Positions 12,701 to 26,378 of a stretch of 64,000 nucleotides of DNA are shown here, one piece after another. Position 1 is the first letter of the stretch. Each line of letters opens with the position of its first letter. The notes beneath the pieces were generated by a model. That model saw nothing but the letters and a program-made list of their open reading frames with translations. It did no database searches and had not been told where the DNA came from. This stretch comes from Calliopsis andreniformis (lineage: Eukaryota; Arthropoda; Insecta; Hymenoptera; Andrenidae), in contig NC_135066.1 in the NCBI RefSeq assembly GCF_051401765.1, positions 17,959,001 through 18,023,000 of the forward strand, in the 5' to 3' direction. The translations under genes and the position numbers were made by a program.

Positions 12701-15700
12701 GGAAGAATAATCATCTGGCCCGATCAACGGCGTATCTTGATGCAATCTTTCTACTCTTCTGCCGACGGTGTTGCCCCCAAAAAAGGTTTATCGAAACTAA
12801 AGCGACGTTATCGGTCAGTCTTTACGCCAGAATTCACGAGCTTTCAAATATCTCTGAATGAGATTGCGATCGGGGAAGAATCGCACGATAGGTCGCGTTT
12901 TCGGCTAAACGAAAGTGCTTCCTTCTGGCTTTTTATTATACTAATCATCGATTCTACGATGACAAACACGACGAGATGGAACGTGAAAAATGATGGACCC
13001 TGTCAGAGATAGGACAGTCAGAGCCACGTCGATCTATAAGGGACGATCTCCGTGTCTGAGGTCGTTTTTCCAATACTTAGGACACTGAAATATAACTGAC
13101 CCGCGAGAAAAGATAAGGGAAAAAACGTGTCGTTCGCAGGTCTAGCTGCGATCGTTTAACAATCTTATCTCTCAGGAGTCATCTTGCCTGAAAGCTCTAT
13201 GACTCGAGGGGAACTGGTTCAGTAGAGCGTGTGCACGAAATTTTTGGCTCACGTGATTAACTGATAGAAGGAGGTTGAATGACGAGCTTCAACTTTTCTA
13301 GTGAACAGCGTGTGTTAGAAATTTTTATTACAGCATCATGTTGTCACTGAATTTTCTGAATGGAGAGACAGATATCGCTACTCATATATGTAATTAAGAA
13401 ATGGATTTCCAAGAATATCTGAAACTCAAACGTGGTTCCAACACCTAGCACATAAGATTCCATCTATTGAGGACAACTTCCTCGCTTCGTTTTAATATCG
13501 TCTATCTCTTAAACACACCACCACGAGAAAACAACGAGCAAGGTGAAAAATAAGGCTATAAATGCAAAGCAAGGACTTTTTGTGTTCCATTTTCCGCTAT
13601 GATTGCCGAGCTTTTTGTCTGAAAACGCCACTCGTCCACGCGTACGCTATCTTTTACGCGCCACGGCCCATATTGCATTTTTCCATCTCGTCTACTCGAA
13701 ACTCGGGATTCCACGGTTCCTTTTGTCGAGAAGTACTTTATCCTTCCTTCGCCTCGGCATTAGTACGAATGGCAGGGATTCTACGTCAACAAGAAACATT
13801 GTCTTTGCTCAGAAGATGTTCCGTTTCTTTGATTAAAAGAAAGGATAAACATATATCTATCGAAAAAATAAATTGAAAACGCGAACAATGTACGTTAACT
13901 TTTTTAAGAAAACTTTTACGAGCAAGTTTATATTTATAAGTATTTTTATGGTATATTCATTTGTAAATATAAAATTATACAAATATTTAATTTTACACTT
14001 TCATTGTTCATTTAGTCGTCTTATTAAAATTCATTTGCAGCAAAACTCGATGAACCTAAACATCGTTTGATTTCATTCATTTTTGTATTTGTTACTAACA
14101 TTTCAGTGGTTCAATTAGTAGCAAAGACAAATTATGACAGTTTCGCTTATCAGCAGCTGTCAGTTGCCTCTTTGCATTGAATTCTTATCTGGCTTTGCCA
14201 CAAACGAGGGAATCTAGCTATCTGTCGCGTTAATCGACGATCGTTCTCCTTGCCAAGGATTATCGAGATTAATAAGAGATTGCGTCACGATGAATGGAGT
14301 CGCGGAAGAATGGAGCAGAGACGGAGAACGCGACGGTATTCCGCGGAAGTTGCGGACTGGATGCTTTATCGTCAGACGAATTGGATTTCAAAACGAGACG
14401 GATTGGATTTGCGACGCTGGGCCGTCGTACTTGAGCCCAGCTTTCGATTGTTTCCTGTAAAAGTGGGATAAGCAGAAAGTAGATTAAGGATGAGAGGAAG
14501 CACGTTTCACGGTTTGTTGCGGGTTTAAGGCTAAGATTGAGAACGAGACGGTGGCTACTTGATACATTCTGCTTTTATTACTTCACAATTTAAAGTGCCT
14601 TTTTTGCCCTGATTTAATGATATTGAGGACTTTTACATCATCGAATTTAGCGAAGAATCGATTCCCAATTTGTTTAATTCTTCGACCCCTGCTGTCTACG
14701 AAAAATCACGAGTCAAAAGAATTGTACTTAAATAAGTACATCATTCGTAGAGAACCTTATATCGTCCATTTGCTAGAAGAATAACACAATCAAGAAGGAA
14801 ATACGTTTCAAATTTTATATAGCAAGAAACCACCATTAACTATTTTTATCTTCTTTAACTCTGAACAAAATTTCTAGTCTTTCACAATTTAAGTAATAAT
14901 CTCTAGGATTCGAGGGTGCCAATAAAATCCTGTTAATATGCGCTACTAAAACAACACTAATATTTAATTAAAAAACTAAAGTATCAGTGTCGAAAATACA
15001 CAGCTCATTCAAAGATAAAAATATCTCCCCACCAAAGTTCATTTGTCTAGACATCCCACAGTAAACAATTTTTTACTGTCACTCTTCCAGCCAAGCAAGC
15101 AAATAACAAATATCCCACTGACCAGTCCACGCCGCCCCGCAATCACCCTACAACACAATCTATAATAAGCATAATGCATCAGGAACTGGAGCAACAAACA
15201 GAGAATCGTCACGGCCGATTGTTATGGTATCAGTCATAATCCCAGTCGTGGAAACGCGTCGAGTTCATTTGGATTAAGCGTACTTCAATCTCGTAGCAGG
15301 CGTAGGGCAAATCACCGTCACTGTGAAAGAGGATTACCCGCGGGGAAGTTAGTCGTTCGGATTTCACCGCAACTAAATATCAAAAGCGGCACGCCACCGG
15401 CTGTGTGTCGTGTCCATCCATTATGCCCGATAGTTGATAGCGGCATCGAAATTGCCGTGCGTTTCCGGCATATAATCAAAGCAAATTCCCGATAACCGGT
15501 ATAACGATGTAAAACGGACACAAGGCGACCGCTTTATTCCATTATCCTTTAAAGCAGGAATAATGACCAGCCCCCGCGACCAGCGTGCCTCCCCGCCACC
15601 CCTTCGATATGGAGTAAATTGCTTGTTTTATATGCAAATCTCTTTGCTCTCTTCGTCGTGGTCTGAATTATGGCCAGCACGATAAACATGCTCCCGCGAT

Positions 15701-15722
15701 CCATCCGATAATCGACAATCTA

Positions 15723-15766
15723 GGGGTGTACAGGGACGAGGGGGGGGGACTGGACGGGAGGGGGGG
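15723..15766 (+). other. Potential G-quadruplex motif
   Basis: On the plus strand, runs of 4, 3, 9, 3 and 7 guanines are separated by loops of 6, 4, 7 and 1 bases. This satisfies the usual G3+N1-7 rule with one run to spare. It lies in the presumed intron, beside a moderately GC-rich stretch. Confidence 0.6.
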
Positions 15767-18700
15767 AAGGCAAACATTGGAGGCGAGAGAAAATCAGCGA
15801 ACACACGGTATTACGTCGCTTTGCATTTGCGAACGTGTGCGTATTACGCGTTTCTGAAATTTGCATCGCAAAAATGGGGCCTGTCGATGTCGATTGGGCG
15901 GCGCCGCCTCAAAGGGTGGCCGCGATTTCTCTGATTGGCAGCAAGCTCGCGGTACTTGTGATGGGAATCGGGATGATTGGGATTGATAGTTTTGGACGCG
16001 GTGGGGATAATTGGAGAAATTAGGTGAGAGATTTGTCAGGAAGAAGAAAAAGAGAGTGAGATTTTATGTAGAAGATGGAAGGCTTGTGTTAGATTAGTGA
16101 TTAAAAAGGGACGAAGGTGTAGAGTAAAGGGTAATTTAAACTTCTTTTTTTGGTTGAAGTTTACTCATTAGTTTTTGCGCCCTGAAACTTCCAATGAAAT
16201 TGTAAAAAAGATTAAATGATCTCAAAAGAGTAACTTAGGTCTAACAAAGTGTAATTAACGCCTGCAGTACCTAATTATATTTCTTTTTATAATGTTAGAG
16301 TAACCTAAATACCATTTAAGAATCTTTCAAAAGACTATAGTAATAACAAAAGTGAAATTTATACTTCTTACACCCTCGTGCCCTCACATAATCCACTACC
16401 AATTAATATTCCCCACACGACTCCCTTTAATTAACTTTTCTAATTAACAATCTTGCTGACTCGACCCCATAAATACCCCTCATTAATATTTACATTTTCT
16501 GTTATAGTAGGCACGACGTGATTTCTTCCCAACGCACCAGCAACGCAACATTATCGATGGGAGAAGAATTTTATGAAAGAAAATAAATCATGGGGCATCA
16601 TCGTATTCCTGGTATGGTTCCTGCGCTGCTTTCTGGTTTTATCGATACAATTTCAGCCGCTCGATATAATTCTTTATATCAGAATTCCGAGAAATACGCT
16701 CGTCGAAAACACGACGGCGCGTTTGCCTCTCCACTTGCCGATTAGTTTCTCCCTGGCGCAGGAGGTAAAACGAAATATAGATTCGTGGAAGTTGCTGGCG
16801 ATCGATCTTCGCAATGGATACCAGCCAGGCTTAGCGAGTAATGGATTTAGATGGACTCCAGAGTACGATTCCGAGTTTCGTTGCCAATGCTTTCCATGCG
16901 CCGGAAACTTTGAAAAGCGAGTCGGTCGTTCGGTGGACCTCTGAAAAATCGTGACGCATTAGCCGCTTTAAAAATACTCGCGGCTTCCTGCACGTCGTAA
17001 ATGGAACGCGAAAATATTCTATGAGCTGAACGAGGAAATAGTTTACTTTACTGATCTTGCCATTATGGTGCCAGATTTATTTAATGGCGGACCGTGAAGA
17101 ATTTATTTGCTTCACGTTCTGCCAGCTCATGCACATTAGGACGAAACTGTTTTTATAATTTATTACTTCTAATCATAGAGAAACTTTTTGTAATAATATC
17201 GAAACGGTTAATGCCTGAATTTTATTTTTGACGAAATTGTGAATCCACCTAAACCTACTAAATACAGATTGATTCTAATTTGTGATAACTAATGACACTT
17301 TATGGGACGATACAATTTTTTCACAGAGACATTTACTTTTTTCTTAGATATGATATTTCTGATTTTCTATCATTTCTCTGCTATCGGTATGGCAATCCTG
17401 TTCAAATGTTAACCTCTATTGAAATATATTTCATAATTATTAATATGTCTATCCACTAGTTAATAGATTCATCTTAATACGAATTATAATTGACTAAACT
17501 AGTGTTATTCATAATGATGTAAATCAGATAATCATCCACGTAGAGTGTCTCAAAATTTCACTTGCGTGTACTTGAAACATTAGTTAATTGCGAGACCAAC
17601 TATATTTTTCCAAATTCCTTAACTTCAATACAATAAATAATAATTTACCTACCAATTAATCTATTCATCTACTATTCTTTCATCTAAATAAATTCAGATC
17701 TATGTCCAAAAGTCTAAGAAAAATCGCAAGACAAAATATTACTAAAAACTGTCTCAATCAAGTGCACCATCTCACAGACACGTAATTATTCGTCCATCGG
17801 AGTCTTACGTACGTAACACAATAATTATGACCGCAATTCAGGGAACTCGGTAACAAGTTTCCAATTTCGCCGACACGTCGACAGGACAAGTTAATTATAA
17901 ATCCACGATAGAGTCGGGCATCGACGTCATTCGAAGCACCAACTGAGAAATCGAACCGTCGGAAGTCCCAGGGCTTAGAAACGAACTGACGCATCAGTCA
18001 CAGTCCGGGCGGCTGGTTGCGGGAAATTTTCAGCCGTCGTTTCCCGCCGAAACTTTGCCCTCTGACCCGTTCGTTAACCCTGCTGAACTTTGAAATACCC
18101 CGGATTTCGTGTTTTTTCTCGCGTCACGTATCCCTCGGTTTCACGACCCCTGCGAATAGTTTCGCCCTTTTTCCGTCCTATTTCCGCGCAACAACCGACC
18201 CCTTTCCTCAACTAGCGTCTTCCTTTTAAGTGAATTCATTCCGTTCGTTGCCCTCCCCCTCGCCTCCAGCGCGTCTAGCTGCCGACTATCTCCGCGGAGA
18301 TCCTCGATAATAAATCCCGCGGAGTGATTTACGGATGCCCCTGCCCAGTCAGTTTTATATTCGAAGAGTTTTCGAAAGCGTACAGCGTGTTTAACACGTG
18401 AGAACGGACCTCTGGCGAGCGAGGAATTTCTCAAACTTTCTGTACCGGGAGCTGGTTTTTACAGGATTGATTTAAAATTAAAGTTTACCGATCGCTGTAC
18501 AGAGCGGGAGAAACTCCGCTTTCTATTTGACTTTCGAGGTGATCGGAGGATTGTGCGAGACTTGCGAAATATGGAAGTTTGCATATGCATGTTGCGTGTC
18601 CACATGCTGAATAGGAATGTAATTTATGTGGAGGAAGAATGCGATCCTTGGATACATTAGTTTTTATTCAAATTCTCTCTGTGCTAGGGGGTTTCTGGGT

Positions 18701-21700
18701 TACCATTGGGAGCAGAGAAATTTTAACCTAGATCAGGTTCTCCTAATAAGAATTATAGAGAACTGTAGGAAATAAAAATGTCCTTTAGACACTCTCTATT
18801 TCATAATAATATTTTAATATTAATAATACTCTATTATCGAGCTTCAGCTCTTTTACGTCTATATAGATATACAGAAAAAGTAGTAAAATAAGTAATAACA
18901 AAGCAACCAAACAAAATTTTGAATTCCGTGGATCACTAACGACTCTCAGCACTTGCATGAAAATTAGAAACACTGAGGAGGCTGAGAAGCAAGGCACGAC
19001 AGGTGGAAATTAATTATCACACATTGCACCTACGAAGTGGAACATGCCTACACGTCGCGAACCTACGAAGGATGCATGCGCTACGCGTCGCTTCCGGTTA
19101 TCCAGAAGCACCGATCGTTACTCCGTATCTCGCGGAGGACACTGGGAACCTGTTTTTTTCTTACTTCTCGTTCTGCCTCCCACGTAACCTCCAGCGCGAT
19201 GTACACGCGAATGATATCCCAAGGGGAATGTCTTCCTCCTCCGTATTTCTCTGGCGTTGCTGTCGTTGGGCGAACGTAATTGCAGTTTCCCTTCGCCTCG
19301 CATTAAAGGAACGTTGATACCGAATTTTCTAAAGTCGATTGGACTGACTTTGATAATAGCATCCCATGTTTTTTCCCTGCTTGGTTAATTAATTATGGAA
19401 GAACATTTCGAACATTTTCTTTAATCATCCATAACTCAAGTGATAAGGTATAGGTAGATTGAGCTTCTGAAGTATTGACATGTATTTCTGAAACACCCTG
19501 TATTCTTTGACTTTAGAAATTTGGAAAAATGTGGGTAATATAATTTGTATGTTACTTTCAGAGAGTGTTTGTAATTTTTATCTAAGGGGGATTGTTGTAC
19601 CATTTTATTCAAATATTTAAAGTTAGGTACTTATTTGAATAATTTTAATATTCTGCAGTTTCGCTATGTTTTTTTTGAAATTTAAAAAAGTGAAGGTCAT
19701 ATTTAAGGAAAAAGGGATGTGTCTCCTTGGTACGTCTTTGATCTCACCTTGTGAAATTCTCATGGCACCCTCGGTCCCCTTTAACCGCTATATGTTCAAT
19801 TTTCGCGACACACCGTGCTTCTCAAGATATATCTATTTGTACAGGATGGGCCACATGAATTGCTATAAGGTATCTTCTCAAGGGCTACTAAGGATAGCGA
19901 TAAAATTCTTTCTCAGTATTCAGTGGCTCCCTTTATACGATAAGCATAGCAATACCATCCCGTTCGTCTAAAAGGTTAAAAGACACTCACTCCCGTTCAA
20001 ACAATATTGGCTTGAAATAAATTTGGAAATATTTTATATGGTGAAAAAAATACAAAAGGATATGAAAGTGCTTTATAACTGAAAAGAGATGAATAAAAAT
20101 CCTTTGAGTTAAAAATCATTGTATTAAAACGTTAAAAGTAGAATCCATAAATTATATTTTACTGGCAAAATTTATATTATATTTTATTTCAGAAATAAAG
20201 TAGCTTCCGCTTAAAGCAAAACGTACACTTTATCTGACATATAATTAATTCAAATGAACAGAGTTTCGAAGAGAAAAGTTTATTAAAAAGCCAGATAAAA
20301 AGATGATGGAATTGTATCAACTTTTTTCAATTTGTACCTTGCCAAGTGGACACTATCCCACGAGAACTGTCATCCCTTCTATATTTACACTTTCTCAAAG
20401 TTTGTAATCACAAGTCTCTTTTTATTTCTGATCAAAGAATATCTGTAGGGCATCCACGCTCCATAAACTTTAAAACTACTCAAAAATGTCAGACACAAAC
20501 TCTTTCAAAAAATAAAGAAACTACCAAAGAGTAAATATCTATTACATATACTAAAAAAACTTGCTAAAGTGACCACAAAAACAGCAGATGTCACCCTCAA
20601 TTATTTAATAAATAAGTCCTACAGTCATCGTCCCCTCTGAACGACACAACGTTCTCCAACTCCCATAAAAACAGAATATCGCAGCAAAAAGCGAAACGCC
20701 AGACTAACATGAACTATCGCGAATCCATCGTGCCAATTGCGAATATAAAAGCTACCTGGTACAGTGCATCGATAGATTTCGAGGGGTGGAAAAAGTTCCT
20801 AGAATGAAACGAACCACCATTTTCTGAACCACGATGACGTTGATACTTTCATCAAGCCCGACCTGCGAAATGGCGTATATCGCGATGAACCACGACGTTA
20901 CCACATCGTTAGAACGAAATATTCTAACGAGCCGCATATATACGTGGTTCGCGTGTTGAAAATTATTCGATATCAACGTTCCCGGGACAGGGAAGGGAAA
21001 AAAAAAGAGGGACAGGGCAGGGGAATATTTCATGAAATATATTGAGCCCGACTGTCGGCGGTGCCGCGCGATCGAAGCGTATTAACATCGAATTTTTGCA
21101 CGATTATGCGTTATTTACGAAACCTCGTGGCGCCGTAATATCCTGAATTTATTGCAATTTCGCTTCCAGAGGTGGAAGGCAAACAGGAATGCTACCTACT
21201 TCGGCCTTAAGTTGTTGCATACACGTAGAGAGGGGATAGTTTCCCGGGACTACGTTGTCGTGTTACGTGCGGTACCATAATTTTTGTGTCGCCATGATAA
21301 ACGGCCTCTGCCGTGCCTTTTCATTTTACGCGGAACGAGGGCCGAGTATCCTGCTTATCGATTAGATCCTTGAACAGGGAAATTTTTGAGCGGCTGGTAT
21401 TAAAAACGTTTCTAGATTTCTGACTTCATGGAATAAATAATGATAATTAAGATATAGTCAGTTTTTTTATTATTTCTCAGCTTGGAATAATTAGTCAGTG
21501 GGAATATACAGAGAGTAAAAATGTAGCGACTCTGGAGATTTGAATGTATAGAAATTGTGTGAGCACTAAATAAGTAGCACAGTATCCCTCGTGGAGTATA
21601 TAGTAATAATTTTCTAAAAAATGTGCTCTTATTATATTTTATCGCGAACTAAGTCCTCTTAATAATACGAAATGAGTCAACGTGATATTTCAGTGTTTCA

Positions 21701-23329
21701 GGAAACAAAATCGATCGACCTACTTTCCTATATTTTTTCGTAATTTAAATATGGAATAAAGTACGGAACACATATCTCATTCAATAATATTTAAAAACCA
21801 AGAATAAAGTGTTTTTAAAGTAGTTATAGTATCTAATAGTTAAAAAATGAAACAAATATATGTTTAAGTTCCATATCGTTAATGGTATTTCCAAAATAGT
21901 TTACTGAATAGCAACGTTATTAAGAGTTTAATTAGTTCCGATTCCAACATTCCAATTTATTACTCTCATTAAAAATTTAATTTCTGGTTTGTTAGTTTTC
22001 TGAAGTACTCGTGCAAACAATTGCCGCTGAAAGACGGATGAAGGCAGTTTACGCATTTATGGTGAAAGACCGAGTTGAAAACCATTTACTGGAAACTAGG
22101 GAACATGTACGTAGTTGAATCGTACTCCCATGCGAAAATATTTATCTGCAACAAAGCCGTAACAGCTGTGAGAATTCAATCGTCATGATATTATTCTCGG
22201 TTATGTTAATTTTCGTCGAATTTCTGTTGAATGTCGCTTCAAAGAGATGGCTTGCAAACCGTGCGACGATTAAGACACTAATTATTGCGTCTACCGCGTA
22301 TATGCACTTTAATAGCCGTACATATATTTAACCTTTCTCTAAGCTGTGTCGATGCGCATGATTTAATGCACGCACGAGTGTCTATAAATTTCACTCGTTA
22401 CCTTTATTACCCCGAATTAATTGAGCCTTCACGGGGTATTAATTAATATACGATAAAAGGCAACGAAATGCTTACGTGCATCTTTTCCACTGCTCCAAGT
22501 GACCATCGCCCATTAATCAGGGGCCGTGCACGTGACACGCTGAGAACTAATTAATTTTAAGATTTATTTTCTTCTAGCTAGCTTATAGCGTTAAATTTTT
22601 ACAGAAGGAGGCTCGCTCCTTCAGGCTGAGTTTCAGGAACATTAGTATTAAAAAGTTTGTTAGTAGAGAGATTAGTTCTTATTTAATTGACAATTAATAA
22701 TATCAATTTGTGACATCATTACGAGTGATAGTAAAATTGTGACAACAGAATTGTCTTTTAACGCCTCGACATTCAACGGAAGTTTTAATGTAACGAAAAT
22801 GACCCGGGAGAATTAAATTTCAGCGTGGCAGTGATAAATTCCAGCACATGCGACGTGGTTTGCGAGAGCAGGTTTATCTAGTATTCTAATGTTAAAATTA
22901 GAATGATTATTTTGCTAGTTGTGACGTCCTCCATGATAAAAGTTATCTGAATATTTCGGTACAAAGAGGAATACGGTTGATAGTGTACGAACACTGTCTG
23001 TATCAATGGATACTTCCTTCTCTTCTAGTAGAGCAAAATATTATTCGTATTGAACACGATAACACCCCTAGTGTTTAAATAGAAATATTACTTTGCTTTT
23101 CTCACGATGCACTCAATTCTTTAACTTCATTTTCCTGATAAGTAAACTACGTGGGAGAAGCCTTTGTTCTACATTGTTTATTTATGGCACATTTTTCTTG
23201 TTTTATGGTCTAGATATAAAATATCGATCTGGAACTAAAAGTCACCCATTCCATTACACTTACTTTGTGTTGTTTATAAAGAGCATAACATTTTCTTCTA
23301 GAAGTACTCTCGAAATCTCGTCTGCGATT

Positions 23330-23510
23330 TTTCAAATTTTCAAATACTGAAAATTTCAAATATTCAAATTCCCAAACTTTCAAATTTTCAAATATTCAAA
23401 ATTTCAAACATCCAAATTTTCCAATCTTCAAATCTTCGAATCCTCAAAACTTCAAATCTTCAAATCTTGAAATTTTCACATATTGATCTTCAAATCTTTC
23501 AAAATGTAAC
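23330..23510. repeat. Degenerate TTCAAAT-type array
   Basis: About 180 bp consist of variants of an 8-9 bp unit (TTTCAAAT, CTTCAAAT, TTCCAAAT) in tandem. It ends about 30 bp before the TTAA-flanked element at 23,538. No coding or known regulatory role is apparent. Confidence 0.75.
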
Positions 23511-23537
23511 TCTACTCAAAGCACCATTCATTTTTAA

Positions 23538-24153
23538 CACTAGAAAGACGGGAACTTAGTATATACCTATATTGCCTGAAAGCAGTCAAAATGACTGCAT
23601 TGTGAAAAAATAACTAATGCGCAAAGAAATTTGTTTAACAGTAATTTTTAATATATTTTATATCACTTACAGTCATATAACAAGTTATTAATAAGTATTA
23701 ACAATAAAAAAAATGTATTTCACACTCAGAGATCCTCCTTCCCATCTGAATGACGTTACAGCGCGTTCAAAGGGAACAAAGCGCGTGGCCAGGCCTGGCA
23801 TAAAGATTCGAATAACAAGTACGAATAACAATAACAATAACAATAACTTTAGTTATTGAACAACTGCAACTTATCAAGAATATGTCGAAATCGACAATTT
23901 ATCATGAACTTGTATGTTATCGAACTGGTCTTTTCCAAGCAGTCAAAATGACTGCTTTTCGGCAATATAGGTATAACACATATATATTCCGGAAGTGAAG
24001 GACGGGGGGAGGGCAACAACAATGATTAATTAACCCATTTATATGTTGTAGAAAAAGTCACAAAATTATAAGAATCTGTGTCATTATTTAAATCATTATT
24101 TTCTTAATTGAAATTCAAAAGCAGTCAAAATGACTTGCTTAGGCAATCTAGTG
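23538..24153. mobile_element. Non-autonomous piggyBac-type element (MITE), 616 bp
   Basis: The segment is flanked on both sides by TTAA (23,534-23,537 and 24,154-24,157), the target-site duplication typical of piggyBac transposons. Its ends are short inverted repeats, CACTAGA at the left and TCTAGTG at the right. Inside, the palindrome GCAGTCAAAATGACTGC occurs at 23,582-23,598 and 23,939-23,955, with a variant carrying one extra T at 24,121-24,138. The first two copies lie in larger inverted segments containing TATACCTATATTGCC and its complement. There is no transposase frame, so it would have been moved by an enzyme encoded elsewhere. Confidence 0.65.
23824..23847. repeat. AATAAC microsatellite
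   Basis: A short run of AATAAC units lies inside the TTAA-flanked element, next to AACTTTAGTTATTG. It looks like a simple slippage product. Confidence 0.7.
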
Positions 24154-25630
24154 TTAACGTCTATCTCTTTCCTAAGCCATAAGTCACGTACCTCCAAAAG
24201 CGGATACCAAAATTTTTAGCATAATGAGGACACATTCCACACGCCAAACTTCCCTCATAAAAAAACAGCAACTCGTCATTCCAAGTGAATAACACTCCTA
24301 ATATACTGATCTGAAGTCCAACATCCATGTCCGTCGTCCGACTGCCAAAGCACGGGGAGGAAGTTCAACTGGCTTTGATTTCGAAGCCGCAGCACGCTAC
24401 TACCAATTATTCAACGTACACATTGTCCCATTGTGAAACAGTCGAGAGATGGTGGTCGATTACTGCATCCGAAGTGGAGCCGTTATGTCAATTTGCATAA
24501 TGCATCGATTAAATAAACGGGTTGCGGTCCCGTCCGATGTCGTAGAGCACGGAAACACGGGCAGCGCCACCCGCGAAACAACTATCGACAACCAAATTCT
24601 CCATATTGCCCGCGTGGATCGTCAAACCTGCGTCGCGTCGAAATTAATACGATCCCCTGTCTTTCCAACCCCTTCCCCAAACACCCTCGTCACCCCTTGC
24701 TCACGTCGCCGTCGTCGGTAAACGTTGCACGATATACGAGGCCGTCGACAGCGTCTTTGTGAGTGACTGACACCGCGGCGAGTTGTCTTTCAGTGTTAAT
24801 TAGAAGCGTAATTGCAACGATCACGGCGCCACGCGTTTAACGGGACGTTACGTTAATGTTACCCCATTACTATTCAGCGGGAATTCCGGGAACGGTTGGC
24901 CGCTGCCACGGTTCGGCACATTCCCTTTTGAATGACGGACGAAATTTGAATACTTATCCGGGAATGGAAAATGAATTTTTATTTCAGATTTTGTTCGCTC
25001 CGTTATGAATGATATTCCAGTGCCCCCTTGTTATAAGCTTGTTGCGAATTTTATGTCCAATTCTGTTCACGCACGATTTAATGCACTGCAGTTTCTATTG
25101 AATAAGGTTTGAATTGAACCTTGTTTTTTTTAACAAAATGTTGGGTGAATAGCATAGTGTAAATTACCTATGTATTAGTTATTGTGAATATTGACACTAT
25201 AGTTACGCATCTTTAGAAAATTTTTATGTGTATATTGGTACACAGATTTCGGTATAATTGATTTTGTTATTCTTTTTAAATAAATCGGTAAGTTAAAAAA
25301 CAGTACAGGTAAAAAATTAGCCATTTTCAAATAATCTCAAAGCTATATCTGAACTCCAGAGCTAGAGTATATTGAATGGCACAAAGAGCAAGTAGATTTA
25401 ATACACTCTGGAGCTGGGTTTCAAATAAATAAAGTGCACAAAATGATCTCATCAGATATCTCAAAATATAATTTCTGGATCTATACTGATAGACAGCAAC
25501 ATCATAAAATAATTCATTAAAGAAATCTTAAAACTTACAGTGGTATTATAGTTCATTTAGATTGAAAGGATTTTGCTTACCTGCATTGTGACTTACATAT
25601 GTAATAAAACTAACAATAAGCTGAACTATT

Positions 25631-25755
25631 ATAACCATGAATCAACGTAACAAATCTTCGCTACAAACTCAGCAGTAATCCCCTCTGCCTATCATAACCA
25701 TGAATTAACGTAACAAATCTTCGCTAGAAATTCATCAGTAATTGCCTCCACCGAC
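25631..25755. repeat. Two-copy tandem repeat, period 63 bp
   Basis: ATAACCATGAAT(C/T)AACG followed by TAACAAATCTTCGCTA, then CAGTAAT and a CCTC run, occurs from 25,631 and again from 25,694. The copies differ at only a few positions. No reading frame is supported across them. Confidence 0.8.
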
Positions 25756-25812
25756 AGCACGCTGTATTTTCATAGTGTTCTCCAGTAGGATTCAGTTAAA
25801 CAGGAACAAGCA

Positions 25813-25848
25813 ATCTTACTAAGTAAAGCGATCTTACTGAGTAAAGCG
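25813..25848. repeat. Perfectly spaced 18-bp duplication
   Basis: ATCTTACTAAGTAAAGCG is followed at once by the same 18 bp with one A-to-G change. This is a recent tandem duplication in non-coding sequence. Confidence 0.8.
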
Positions 25849-26299
25849 AACCTGTTCAGGATGCAAAGCAAATGCGTAACGCGTCTCTCACCATGGGTCC
25901 CCCAGGCCCAGCACACCTGTTCAGTTTGGTACGCTAGGCCATTAACGTCCTGATAACCGAAACTCAACAGGATGCATCTCAAGTCTCTGAATGCTCAACG
26001 CCTCGGTGGATCACCCTCTGCCTATGATCTCCTATTCAATCCACCTGATTAGAAATTTTAATTTCGTATTCGATCGACACCTGAGTCAGAGCAAGCCAGA
26101 TAGAAAGGGAATCAAGGGAGCTCAATTTCAAGCGGGAGTCAATTTTCTCGACTTTGAAAGTCCACCCACGAACGAGGCGGCAGAGCCAGCAGGACGACGG
26201 CGTCGCTACCGAATTTCCTTAATCGCAAATAGAGTGACTCTTGTGTCTTAATTAAACGACCCCGAGAGCGCGCGCGGATCAGGAGTTTCAATCACTTAC

Positions 26300-26378
26300 T
26301 TGGCTCGTCGACGTTGCCGAGGAGAACTTGCCCCGCGACGAACCGAACCATCGCGCTCATCACCAGCAGCATCCTCAT
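26300..26378 (-). CDS. First coding exon (signal peptide) of a secreted or membrane protein gene, rest outside window
   Basis: On the minus strand an ATG in good context (CAAAATGAGG) opens 26 codons ending at a strong donor (A|GTAAGTGA), leaving one base for a phase-1 junction. The frame upstream has no other ATG. The peptide begins MRMLLVMSAMVRFVAG, a plausible signal peptide with cleavage after VAG, and continues QVLLGNVDEP. A signal exon spliced in phase 1 just before the mature domain is common in immunoglobulin-superfamily genes, and an acidic-Glu-Pro sequence just before the first Ig strand recalls insect lachesin, neurotrimin or Dpr-interacting proteins. That identity is inference only. 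The next exon must lie more than 26 kb away, because none is visible to the left edge. Confidence 0.5.

Larger units (their letters stand above)
1..26299 (-). other. Long non-coding stretch, probably the first intron of the gene starting at 26,378
   Basis: No reading frame here combines length, a recognisable protein and splice signals. The longer open frames sit in GC-rich patches (about 5.1-5.7, 9.06-9.73 and 24.4-24.7 kb) and are open in several frames on both strands, which points to base composition and not coding. Because a signal-peptide exon with a strong donor lies at 26,300-26,378 on the minus strand and no downstream exon is recognisable, I infer that this is intronic sequence continuing past the left edge. 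Repeats and a transposon inside it are listed separately. Confidence 0.5.

Noticed and set aside
16573..16944. 123-codon frame beginning with a hydrophobic stretch
   Set aside because: The apparent signal-like start is followed by unstructured sequence without a family pattern. It is a single frame in non-coding surroundings and could be chance.
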